Source: Drosophila pseudoobscura
Taxonomy: Eukaryota > Arthropoda > Insecta > Diptera > Drosophilidae
Direction: 5' to 3'
Length of the DNA stretch: 64,000 nucleotides
Assembly (NCBI RefSeq): GCF_009870125.1
Contig: NC_046683.1
Coordinates: 17,865,001 to 17,929,000 of the forward strand
Shown: positions 11,040 to 24,100 of the stretch, in pieces
How the letters are laid out: each line of letters starts with the position of its first letter
Numbering within the stretch: position 1 is the first letter of the stretch
Made by a program: the position numbers and the translations under genes
Notes under the pieces: generated by a model
Seen by the model: only the letters and a program-made list of their open reading frames with translations
Told to the model about the DNA's origin: nothing
Databases searched by the model: none

Positions 11040-14000
11040 TCATGTCTTTGGGAATGTTTTTGTATTTTGCTGAAAGATGATGGGACTGGTGAGCAACTTG
11101 AGTATACCGGGGCGGGGCCGGGGCCGGGGTCGGACCGGCTGCGACTGCTTACCTGATCCCGCTGGAGCCACCGATTGCTCGTCGCGCTGGTGTTGCTGCT
11201 GCTTCAGCGAGTCGCTGTAAAAGTGCGACTTACGCATGTTGCCGTGCCCCAGTCCCAGGCCCATGCCGATGCCACTTAGCAGCCCGTTCAAGTTGCCATT
11301 GCTGCTGTTGCCGCTGCTGCAGATGCTGCTGTTCCCACTGCTCCCACTGCTGCCGCTGCCGCTGCCACTGCCACTGCCACTGCTGCTGTTGTTGTTGTTG
11401 TTGTGGTGGGTGACCGATCCCGGCAGCGGGGGCTGCTGCTTGGAGCCATGTTTGTTCCCGGCCATTGCCGCGCCCATCCCCATCGCCATGCCCAGTGGCT
11501 CCCCTGTCGCCATCAAAACAGCTCCTCCTCCAACTCCAGGCGTCGTTGGTGCTTTGCTTGGCACTAAGCTTATTGTAGAAATTGCTGGTGGTAATGGAGA
11601 TCTTTGTGAATCGTTGCCAATCTCGCCCGTGTACCTGGATAAACGAGCCGCAAGATTCGCTTTAGTAAATGTCCCTGGACTCCTGGGCTCCTTCAATGGA
11701 CACTCACTTGATGTTGGTGTACTCTCGGCCGACCTGCAGGCTCTGCTCCTCGGCCCGCTTGCGTGCGATCAGCGTCTGGATGTAGTGCTGGACCGCGTAG
11801 TAGACGAACTTGTACTGGGCCTCCGTCTGGACCAGGCCCGAACGCTGCGACCGCACCATTTGAATGGTGCGCTGGATGTCTATTTCTGTGTCCAGTCCTG
11901 TGCATAGACGGATGGGAACGGAATTAGTTATACGCCGGCTGAAGGGGAGTCTATGTCTATGGCTCACCATTACGCACGATCTGGTCCAGGATCATGTCGA
12001 TCACGATGAAGGTGCCCGTGCGTCCGATGCCCGCCGAGCAGTGCACACAGATGGGACCCTGCCGAAGGGACAGAGAGAGAGAGAGAGAGAGATATGGTAG
12101 TGACTCTTCCCAGATAGTTGTATCTTAGACTTACCGGCTTTTCTCCGGCCTGAGCCAGATTGCTCTGCTTCGTATTGACGTCCTGCAGAAAGTTGAGAAC
12201 ACAGCCGGGATCCGCGGGCACACCGTGGTCGGGCCAGACCTGGAAGTGGTAGTGGTAGATGCGCCGCTGTGGCTGCTCCCGCCAGGAGACGAGGAACTCG
12301 CGCAGCGTGTAGTCGCTGGTGGAGTTCTCCGAGACGCACTGAATGCGCGCGGAGCCGAACTGCTCGCACTTGCCCTCGTCCGGCCAATAGCGGGCGCACT
12401 TTTCCTTGCCGCGCTCGTACTCCTTGGTGGTCATTACAATGACGCGCGTGTTCTCCTGCCACACCATGTTCCAGAAGTCCGTCACCGTGTTCACCTGCTG
12501 CGTCAGCAGGCACCCCTGTGTGGCGATGTACGTCTTGAACATCTCCCGCTCGCGCTCCCTCTCCCTTTCCCGCTCCGCGATCGTCATGGACCCGTAGGTC
12601 GTATCCCCGACGTGCTTCTGTTTCAGCAACCCAACCAGGCACCCGGCATTGGCACCAGTCACGCTGGTGGGGGTCCCCGGAACCGGACTGCCGTTCATGC
12701 CGCAGCTCCCCCCGATTCCGTTGGCGGAGAGGGGCGAGGACTCGTTGCGCTTGTGCTTGCTGAGGGAGTCCGACTTGCGGGTGCACGTGGCGCAATTGCT
12801 GTACGGCAGCGTGGCGGACTTGACCGCGCACTGGACGCAGGTCTTGTTCAGCAGCTGGCAGTTGGGGCAGCTGCGCTGCGTCTGCGCCGCAGTGCAGGCC
12901 GGGCACGAAGGGACCGAGCTGTTGAGGCTCTCCGACGAGCTGCTCATGTTGTACAGGTCCCCGTCAGTGGGTAGTCGGATGTAGTTGGCATTGATGTACT
13001 CCGCCCCAGCCACGCTGTGCTCGACGTCCAGTAGCTTCACCCGCGTGTGATCATCTGTGGGATGGGCAGAAAGGGGCTTTTAATTATTCCCCAGAGGGGC
13101 TTTGGGCATGCTCCACTTACATGGCAATATGTTGCGGTAGCGGTTCTTCAGACGGTTCTCCGTTTTGTAGCCCTCGTTCCGGGAGAAAGTGTCCCGACTG
13201 TCCTGCTGCAGCGACTCAAACTCCTCCCAGAAGCCGCCCTGCGTGTGGAGATACATTTATATTTCACCTCTTATCCTCAGCTGCAAACCAGGACTCACCT
13301 TGACCAGCTGCTCCACGCGGGCATTGATCCCGGCTGCCGTGATGCGGGTGGCGTTAAAGGGCTGCCGCAGGTGCACCACTGTTCCGCACGTCTCCACCAT
13401 TGGATTACGCTTGTAGTGATCGATCAGTTCCGAGAGTGTGGCAAAAGATTCCCCTCCGCCCACGTCGTACTTCTTGTCCTGGAAAAGGGTATGAAGCAGC
13501 GAATGTAGTGGAATGTCATGACACTATTAACTAACAACTAATATGAACCCAAACGTGACTGCAATGTCGAATAGAAGGAATGGCAAAAACTGCTGAACAT
13601 ATGAAACGGCCAGTTTGTCATGTAAATGGCATAATTGCAACAGAGACAGAGACCGAAACAGAGACCGAGACAATAGCCGCAATTGGGGTTTAGGTGATTT
13701 ACACGGCAGCTTGAACTGCTTGCGCACGGCCACGAGGTGCTGTTGGAGCCACTGCGGCTTCCTCGGCTTTAGTTTTGCAGCACTGGGTGACAGGTCACGC
13801 ATATACCGCATATACCGCATATACCCCATATACCGCATCTACCGCACAAACCGCAATCCCGAGCATTGAAAAGTTCGAGAAAAGCTGCAGCGTAGAACAA
13901 GCTGAGAGCTTTTGTGGTGGCCACAAATGACACACCGATGTTTGGCCATAGATATCGGTTGACACCAGCCGATACTCAGAGCGAAACCCACCGACAGACA

Positions 14001-17000
14001 CACATACGTATACAGTGGAATATCTCTGGGCGGACAGCCCCTCGATGGACATAGAACATAGCCATGGACAGCTAGAAACTAGAACAGCAAAGAGCGCTCT
14101 CCGTATATCTGGAGATGCGGAATGTGTTTTCGTGTATGACGTCATAAGCCTCGTGCATACGGCCACATGCAGCCGTATGCAAATCGCAAGGTCGTTGGGG
14201 AACTTTATGACCTCTCGTTCTGGCTTGTTTTGTGTTTCCATCGATTTGCATTCGACATTGTTGGACTCTTCTTGAGGATATATGAAATATATTTAATATA
14301 CATATGTATGTATGTATGTACATACCTGCCATCGAATCATGACATGCGTTACTTTGTCGTCCGTTCGAACGGAGAGAACGAAATCACCAGGTTTGCTTTG
14401 AGATTCACGGACAAGAAAAGAACCATTCTTGCCCCGCTCCAATATCAATTTTTCCGCTTCCTTGCCAGAAAGATTGCCATGAAACCATCTGAAACGACAA
14501 ACAAGCAACAAATTCAAGGATTATAATCGGTATCGGTATCAGTATCAGAATCAGTATCATTTGTGGAACAGGAGCTGCAGGGTTAGATGCGCGTGCTCTA
14601 CCTAGTAATGTCGTATCCGCCGCTGCACCGACTCGATTGAACCACTAACTGACTGAGCGACTAAACGACTGAGCGACTGACTGTTTGACTGCTTGACTGC
14701 TTGACTGCGTGACTGAGTGCCTGAGTGCCTGACAAGCGACTACGTGCGCGCTCGAATAGCACTTACAAACTATACACTCTCGCCTTTATAAGAAGCGTGC
14801 AAAAGCGGAAAATACTAGCACCTCCAATAACAGCAGAAACTATTGCTATGTACGTAGTAGGAACCAGGCAGCGCAAATACAAATCGAATATAAGCAAATA
14901 CATACAATACCTATATGTACATAGATACATTGGTACGTCTACTCGTATGCCGACACAAACATACACTGACCGAAACCGACTGGCACAAGCCAGCAGCAGC
15001 CCGAAGAAAACAGTCAAATGCAAGGCAGCAATACCAGAAAGGCAATCTTCGGGCACTGAAGTGGTGGATACCCTTCCAAATCGATCAATCCCCTGGCTAT
15101 TCTTAGCGATCGATCCCATCTTTGCGGTTCCACACTTCTAATGTCTGCAGTTCTGACCAAGGTTTCAGGCCGATAAGTCTATTTTAAAGCAAATTGATTC
15201 GAATGCTCAAGAATGGGTATGTTTTTCTTGGCATTTGGTTCCATCTTTGAGGTGAACGCATCCGTGCAGAAAGAAACATTCTACCCTTTGCAAGGGTATT
15301 ATAACCACATTAAAAGTGGCAGTAACACGGATACACTATTTGGAAAAGTGCAAGTTGAATCGTTTCTAGTTGGGTCTTGGACTTACATATAAGTCGACCC
15401 GCTCTGGCCTGGTCTGGCTTGTGCTTATAGACAGACATGGACGTAGAAAGCCACATGGGTATGGACAGAGGGGGTCCGATGGCATGGGGTGAATTTGTGA
15501 TTGAGCTCTCGCTGTGAACGTAACACAGAAAACAAAAGCTGAATGATGCCACAGTTGCCACTGAGCAAAACAGCCAATCTAACGGAATTAAAGCCATAAC
15601 GTCTGATGTACTAAAGATATATTTTTGAATTTGAATTGAATCCAGGTAAATTCTAAAAGTTACAGTCCACGAAAGTCTAACAGGAGTTGCTTGACTGAGA
15701 TGACAAGATTACACCCCGATATTTTACTACAACAAATACGATACGACCTTTAAAAGCTCACAGCTGACGGAGAATGGAACAAATATTTTTAAAAAATTAT
15801 CGATAGCCTTAATAATGTTTTAGATGCAATAAAAGTAATTAAAGGTTTTTATGTTTCAAAATTATTGTTTTGCCCAGTGTAAGTCGAGGGCCTAAAGAAC
15901 TGTTCGTTGAACTGCTTTACATGTTCAAGCAGTGGACGCAGTTTATTGGAAATAATGGTACCAATGGTACCCTATTGGGAGGCCAAGCTTGAGGGAAGAT
16001 TAGAATATTTATAGGATTATTAATGAATGAAACAGGGATGTAGCATGGTTTGTTGTATTGATTTCCCGTTCATTTCGGATATTGTTTCAGAGAGTTAACT
16101 ACATGCTTTACTTATGATTCTCTCTATGTTTTTCCCATCTCCCATGACAAGTGCGATGAGATCAGCCTTAACGAATAACGCAATTCGTCTCATATCAGCA
16201 GCGATATCAAGAGACAGAGAGAGAGGGAGAGAGAGAGAGAGTATGCGGCTCCGACAGCAATTCTGGAGCTTACTGTATAAGTTACATACATATATACTGA
16301 CGAGTACCGTGTATAAAAGGAGAGCTGCGGCCCTTGCCGCGGCTCACAAACGTTCCCGCTCGTTGTATGCATTCGGGCATCACTACATTGTGCGTTTTCG
16401 AAGAATAAATCTCCGAGCAATAGGAGCGATGGCAGCAAGGACGTGCCCACCGCTGCTCCAGTTGATTGTTGCGGTTTTGTTTTGGCTTTGCCTTTTAGCA
16501 CTTTACATAAATAGCACTGGCTCAAAAAACTTGCTTTGAATTTCATAATCGACCATGTGCTATGCTTACGCTCTTAGCTGTCTTAGCTGGGCTCTCGAGT
16601 TCGTCGCCTCTAAGCCACAGTCGTGCAAAAAAACAAACAAACAACCAGAGGGGGAGGCGGATAGCTACAGATATTAACGGATGTACAGACATCCATCGAC
16701 TGTCCTTAAGCCGGTTCCGATTCGGGGTCAGAGATACAATAAAATATGTCATCGAGTGAGCAAGGGAGACAACTGCTCATGTATTATGTATGCGGCAGCA
16801 TAGAAGTGCTCGGCTCAGCTTTGCCGATATACATACATATGCCGATAAGTATGTACATACATACATATGTACCTCCCCCAGCCCACTAGTTATATTAAAT
16901 GCTTTTGCTTGCTAAATCAATTCATCTTCCGTGTGTGTCTGTGAGTGTTAGTTTGTGTCTGTGAGTGTGTGTGTTGTTCTCTGTACTATTAATAGAAATT

Positions 17001-20000
17001 CATGTAGAAACAATTAACATTACATTAGAGCGTATCATACACTGCCGTGCATTTCAATGCTGCTTTTCTATCTCGCCTCCCCATCTCGCCCTGTATTGTC
17101 AGCCTGTTACAGATTCAAGGTGGCCTCCAACAGCAAACACACGCCCGGTCTGGTCCGCTCCGATCCGGTCGGATCTTGAGAGCCGAGTTTGAATGATACA
17201 AATGAAAAGTCGTTTATTTTTAGCAAAACGGAAGTTTCCATGCACTGCTTGCAAAATCGACTCTGGCATGGTCGAAACATGCACCGCTACTGATCCGACC
17301 GAGTGCTGTTTGGTAATACTACCTATGAAAGCTTCTATCAGAGAAGCCAGTCTGCTTGGTCAATGGTCAAGATGATGTCCTGCTTCAAGATTATAAAGTA
17401 GTTCATTGGACAGCATCCATGGGGCCAAAGGTAATGTATTTAAATTTTCGTTCTTGCCAAACGCATATCGCGATTGTTTATGAACTGCGCATTCTTCTAG
17501 ATTAGCACATTTCTTGGGCCGAAAGCGCGCTTGAGCTAGGGAAGCTTTCAGTTTTCGATCTCAGCTTTTTGGGCTGGGCGCGCACACTGCCAGCTGAGTT
17601 GAGAAATGATCTGTTAGCTCCATGTCCGTCTCTTCTCTGAGCTTAAAAGCTGTCGCAAGGAAATGATGCAGAGTTTTCTTTGATGACTTTGCAAATCATT
17701 TTTCGCCATAAAATTTCTGCCGACAAAAAAAGCTTTCAGAGTTCTCGGCCAAGCTGTCACCCGTGACGTGTGTTTGTTTTTTGTCGGAGCTTTTCGAAAA
17801 GGACTCGCCTCCGATCAATGGCCCGGCGGGCTCTTATTTGATCTGATCCGTTCCGCCCATATTTCTGTAGATCTTTACTTTTAGCATTGTGACGATAACA
17901 CACACAAAAAATATTTACGGCCCTCAACTCGATTTAAATCGGACCGACTGATTGGCGAGTGAGTAAATGACAGCCGACAAAAATATCCAGATGCATATGA
18001 TGTGCATATACGAGCATCTTCAAGTACGTCAGTGAATTTCACAACTTTTTGGTTCACTTACAGTTACACTTACAGTGACAGAAGTAACGACCACAGTATT
18101 TACAAACGAAGGAAGCTGCGGCCCATTCATGAAAGCGCCGCCTAAGGTCAACAAACAGATTTCATGTATTTATATATACATATAAATAAATAAATACATA
18201 TGCAAAACATATGTATGCATACATTGTGAATCTTAGTATGAATATTGTGCTTATTATATAATTTCATGACTTTTGTCACAGGTTTGTTTCTTTTTTGTGT
18301 GCCAACGCACCTCGAAAGGCGTCAGAGAAACGGGTTGCTGGGAGGGGAACAAAAGAGTGAAGTCGGGCCGAAGCCGGCTCGCCTTCATTTAATCAGCTCT
18401 GACTGTGACACTGACTCAAAGGGGCGCGCGCACACTGTATAGAAAACTGTTCTAAATGCTCCGAGCGTACTAGTGTGCGCGCGCCTTTAGGCTGGAAGTT
18501 AGCCCATGTTTGCCCATGACTACCCCTGCACTCTAGCCAACCCAACCGCTAACTCGCAAGCAGTTCATGGAGTGGAAACATAGCTGTACATAGCTGCTGT
18601 TGCAGTCAGCGAACTTCTTGTTCTCGCTTAGCTGCTTCTCGGAGAAGTTGGGGCTTTTACCTCGGTAAACCCTCTTCGTCCAGGCCATTTCCATGTCAGC
18701 CAAGCTCTTTGACCGAGCTCTTCGAATTAATTTGCACAATTAAACTGCATATATTGTGCAATGGAAAAAGGCAAGATGCCTCACAAATCATCTCGAAGGC
18801 AAAGCAGAGAAATAACGTGAAAACAAAGGACAAAAGCAAACCAGTCGATACGTAGTCGGAAAGAGTTAGGATGAGAATGGGATGATGGAGAGTTGGAGAC
18901 GTGATACGAAGGGAATGAACTTAACTACGACTATCGGAACGAGGATCAAGAATAGCTATCGATTAAATGATGGATGGCAGAAGAATACAGCAATATAAGC
19001 CAAGATAGAATAATAGGATAGAAACTGGGTAACGATAGAGTTTGATGAGATGGGAAAGGAGTTCGGAATAAGGTACACTGTGCATAATTATCGTTTGCCA
19101 GAGAACCCCGGAAAAACAAAACAAGTTAAGAACCCAATCAATATCGTATGCCGATATAGAAAGTTGAATTCATTTGGTCATAAACCAAACCCAAACTCAG
19201 CTCCGAAAAATAGGAGAATTTACGGGTACACAAGGTGCATATGTATATATAAATTTGCACAGACATATATGGGTAAATTCCCGGGAAATTTGCGATTTTA
19301 CCAATCTTAGATAACCCGCACAAAAACAGAGACCGAGACAGAGCCCGGGACTAAAGTAAAGTTAAGAAGCGGAATGGAATCTGGGACGGATGACTGACAC
19401 AGGCCAAACATTTGGACGGCTGCAGATAAGAGAAGAATCTCTCCAACAGAGCACCCTCGATCGCTCTGAAATAGGGCAGTACCCCATACTATTAGCCCTA
19501 ATCTCTCTGGTTCCATTTTGGACCCAATTTATCCAAACAATCCAATGCGAAACTCTAAATAAAATAACTTGGAATTTAATACGTGAGTGCGGGAGTCCAG
19601 ATAGCACAAAAAGTGGTCACATTCAATATATGTAAGAAGAGACATGGCTCTGTCTCTGTCTCTATCTCTATCTCTATCTCTATCTCTGACTCTGTCACTT
19701 ATTCCCCTTCCCTCTCCACGGGGAGCACTCGTTCATAATTATTAAATTGCAAATTGACGACTTTTTTCCTCTCCACGATCCATGTTGTTTTTGTTGTTGA
19801 ATTCTGTGCGTAAATATTTACTCAATTTGCGTGGCAATTTTGAGCACAGCACATGACAATTTGCGTTGTGATGTTTATGTGGTTTTTGTTGTTGTTTTTC
19901 GTTTTTTTGGCGTGGCTTCAACTGTATGTGATAGGCCACCTTATTAGGGCTAATGCTAATGAGGGGAGGTTGCCCAAAGAGTCTCGACTCGTTTGGTACT

Positions 20001-21161
20001 CCGCTCACACATCCACAGATGATTGGGATGGGGGAATGTCGCGTTTGCTTTTCTGTTTCTGTTTTCTTGATCGTTAATGCTTTAGTTAAATATACTCCAA
20101 CTTTGCCTGCCATACTCATTCATTCCTTTGCCTTATTCGTGTAAATTATCTTGACGGCCGTCTCTGGTTCTATCCCAACTCTCTCATGAGCTGCTATACC
20201 TCTCTTTTACTACAATTCCATTTCATTCGATTCTATCAGTAAATGACCTAAACGCCTAGTATCCTTTATCTGCTTTGCTCCTTTACTTGAACTCAATTAC
20301 CATTGCGAATGCTTTTACACATTTCGACCCTCAGCGAACTGCTTAGGCTTACACTCATTCATTCCTTGAACCTGCTTGAACTGCTTTGAATAGACAAAGA
20401 GCGTATCTTAATATCAAAACTAACCCACATAAGCACATAAGTGGTAAGTGGTATCTGAAAATTCGTATCACCCAGCTCCGTCCCACCCCCACTTTGGGAA
20501 TCATTAAAATTCACTTTCGCACGCGCCTCAAATAAGTTAATCGCGTTTCACAGGCCATTTCTCCGCACTTACGTGTATCCATAAAGCTGGACGCGCATGT
20601 GGGCCAGCAGCACTAAGGTGCTGGTGGAGCAGGTGCCGCTGCCGAGGACCGCTGGAAACTGGGGAGGTGCGCTCGACCAGGAGGTGGGTGTGGCGGGATA
20701 GGAGGCCACCAAATTTGGTGGGGTCAGTCGGTGCAGGGACTCGGTGGATGTGGAAGCGGAGGGCGCCGATGACGCCTGGGCCGAGACCGGACGCCGTCTG
20801 TTTAGCTGGTGGTGGTTGTTGGTATTGCCCCTGATGATCAGAGCCAGCTCATCGTGGCTCATGCACTCGCGACTCCCCATTGTAGTGCTTGCTGTGGTTG
20901 TTGCTGTTGTGGCTGGTGCTGTGGCTGTTGCTGTTGCTGTTGCTGTTGCAGGTGCAGGTGCAGGTGGTGTGGTTGCCTTAGACATTCGGCATTTGCCCGA
21001 TTTGGACTTGGGTCTGTCTCTGACCCTCTCCCTGTGCCTATCTCCGTCTCCGCATCCTCCGGCACTTCCGTAATGCGCCTGAATGGCCCGCTCGTACTCA
21101 AAGTTTCGTTTTTTATTGTATACGTTGTTGTTTTTGTTATTAATATAGTTATTATTAAAAC

Positions 21162-21197
<36 letters not shown>

Positions 21198-24100
21198 GGC
21201 TGTAGACTTGTTTCTCTTGTAATTTTTGGTTGACAACATTTCCCAGTGAGCTGGACAGCTTTTCCAGGCATTTGTTGAACAGCATCTTGCCGTGTCTTTG
21301 GCGCCTGAGCACTTTCCCTACACAAACTAAAAAAATGTACACAGGAAAAAAACGATATTGTAATATTCGAACAGGCACTGAAAATTTCCACTGTGGAATA
21401 ACGCGTCGACTGTTGTTGTTTCTGCTGTTGTTGGGGGTTTTTTAAATGACTATTTTTATTTCTTTTTTTTATGTAACTAGTTGCACACCGATGTAAAACT
21501 AGAATTCTTGTTCTTGTTCATGTTTGTTTTTTATTTGTTTTCGGTTTGTTTAGCTTTTTTACTATTTATATTAGTCAGTTTGATAAAGGGGAAAAATGCA
21601 TGTATGTACTCGAATGGAGTTTGCTTTTGTTTATTGCACAATTTTCTTCAAAGCCAATAACAATTTCTTCTGATACGAATCGACTTTGCTCGTTGCTTGA
21701 GTGGCCAGTGCTGTGGAGGTGGATGCGGATGTGGGAGCCGCTGGTGTTGCTCTGTGGGCCTCGTCCAGACGAGTTTGTGCCGCCATCAAATGTTCGAGGA
21801 CAAATGTGGCCGAAGGCATAATTCGCGGCAGGAAATACACTTTACTGGGATTGCAAAACTTAGCCGCTCCACTAAACTGCTTGGACTGCTTGACCGATCT
21901 TTACACAACGAACACGATTTGTACAGTACTTTACGCTTGCTGCCGATGCTGTCGGCTTCTTGCTTGTTGTGCGTGTGCTAAACCGTTGAACCGCAACTCG
22001 AGAATGAAGCTCCAGCTGCTGGGTCTAAAGCTTTTTGCCTCGTTCTTGACGTTGTCTCTGCTGCGTTGCTCTGACACCTCGCTCTCCGTCGCTGCGTCGC
22101 TGCGTCGCTGCGTCGCTCTTTGTATCTGGCTCTTGTCTCTCCTCGCACACTCTGCTGTTGGAGATCGCTTGAATTGAGTTGGTGAGTGTTCTAACCGCTC
22201 GCACTCGCACTCGGGCTTGGGTATGAATGAATCTTCCCTGGCTGTGTCCAGCGCTTTTGTTTTAAATCACCGCAGCGCGGGCTAACCCTTCCTCATCCAC
22301 ACTTCCTCCGCCCCATGCCGCTGATCGTTGCCCTGTCGTTGTTAGGGGTTGTTGTTTATTGGGTTTTTTTTTTCAATGTGCAAAACAAAATACGTTCCAA
22401 AAGTCAAAGTGTTTGGCTGTGGTGTGGGTGTGAGTGCGGGTGTGGGTGTGGAGACCTGCTTGTTCCTGCTTATCGCACTGCTTGCGTGCACTGCAGCATT
22501 TGTCAGGCTATTTGAAAGGCTAACTAAACTGCTTGCTTGTGGAAAGTTGTCTAGAAAGTGTGAGTGCACGGCCTGCACTTTAACTGTCCAGCCACCTTGT
22601 GCTCGATGCTTATGAGTGATGACTGTAACTGTCTTGTTACACACTCCCGATGAATCACCCTCCCCGCAATCAGAATCCGAATCAGATTCTGAATATATGT
22701 ACATACATACATATGTATGTATGTATATGTACATATATGCTTCGAAAGGCAAGCAGAGAATTAATTCGAATCTAAAAATGGTAATTTCTTGATGTGTGTT
22801 GGCTTGTAAGACGAAGCTTTAAGCACAGTACATTGCCTGCCAGCGGAAATGAAATTGAAACCGAACAACACAATTCTGACGGCCATTTAGGCAAGAAAGG
22901 AGCAGGGGAGGGGCTGAGGTGGCGAGCGAAAGAGATGGCACTAGTGCTGGCCTAGCTCTCTTACAGCACAGACGTCAGAGGAGCGGACGTGCCACGCATT
23001 TTTTTCACCATCAAAATTGGACGACGTGCGACTGCCCCATCGATCCGAAGTGCGATCTTAGATACACCTCCACACGTCTAACCCCCCTCTGCCCACAATC
23101 TACCTGCGGGTGGAATGAGCTTTTATGACGAAGTTTAACTATTTTTTTGTTTACCATTTTGCATCGTTTCGTCATCGGTTTTTCGCTGGAAGTGAAACAG
23201 AAACAGAAATACACACGAAAATTATGAAACCTGGAGAATTTAAGGTAGACCTGAGGTAATTTGAAGACGCCGAGCACGTGCTCCTCAGCTGCCCCCTCTC
23301 TTCGCACTACTCGCGATGAGAGAAGGACTCGATCATCGAAATGATGGATTCCATTACCAATAAAATATTGGGACTATCGACACTTTTTTTAAAAATCTTT
23401 TATCGATATTGGACCAGCTATGAGAATCCGGTCACTTTTAATCCCTGAAACGATACTACTTTTGGCTAAGGAATACGGTTATTATACATTCGCACAGTTA
23501 CGTTTACTTTCCATATATACTTGATTATTATCTGATTGGAAATAGTTGATTTAAACGTGTTTAATCATTCCTTTCCTTCTTAGCACGAAATTAAAATTTA
23601 AGTGAAAAACAGCTCGCATTGCACTACACTTTAAGTTGTGTCAAGTCCCTATGAAAAAACCATGCATTGCACTGTGTCCTCCTGATGGATTCCACTTATA
23701 CTATGTCTTCATGTCTATGCCTATATATTTATCTATGCTTTATTGCACCCTATTTTTCATGCAGTCAACAAAGCGACCGCGCCTTCGTAAATTATCTTCT
23801 AAGCATTGACTAGAACTGATTTCTTATCTAGCGTAAAGCAGTTAACGTGGCTCTTAACCATTTTTTGCTTTGTTCTGACTATGCCACTCGAATATTCGTT
23901 AATTGATCCCTTCCGGGGGGTTTTTCTTCTGACGAGAGAGTCTCGTTCGCTCATCGTCATATTCCGACGTTCATCATCCTATTTCAAACTAGCAAAGATC
24001 ATCTTCATCATCACACATTTCATAAACACATTTTTGTTATCGTTTTCCGATATGAAAATATCAAATTTATCTGGCATACCTATCTAGAAAAATATCATTT

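Noticed and set aside
10733..11156. Plus-strand Gly/Ala-rich frames (10760-10987, 10884-11156)
   Set aside because: Antisense to the csw 3' region, and explained by GC-rich repeats.
11236..11907. 223-residue plus-strand Leu/Pro-rich frame
   Set aside because: Antisense shadow of the csw tail with its Gly/Ser/Asn repeats.
12001..12906. 301-residue minus-strand frame and 249-residue plus-strand frame (12225-12974)
   Set aside because: They overlap the csw phosphatase exon in other frames, have biased arginine/alanine composition caused by its codon usage, and show no domain.
20744..21222. Plus-strand frames rich in Val/Ala or Cys/Gly opposite the alternative csw exon
   Set aside because: Shadows of low-complexity coding repeats; the minus-strand exon has the splice donor and plausible start.
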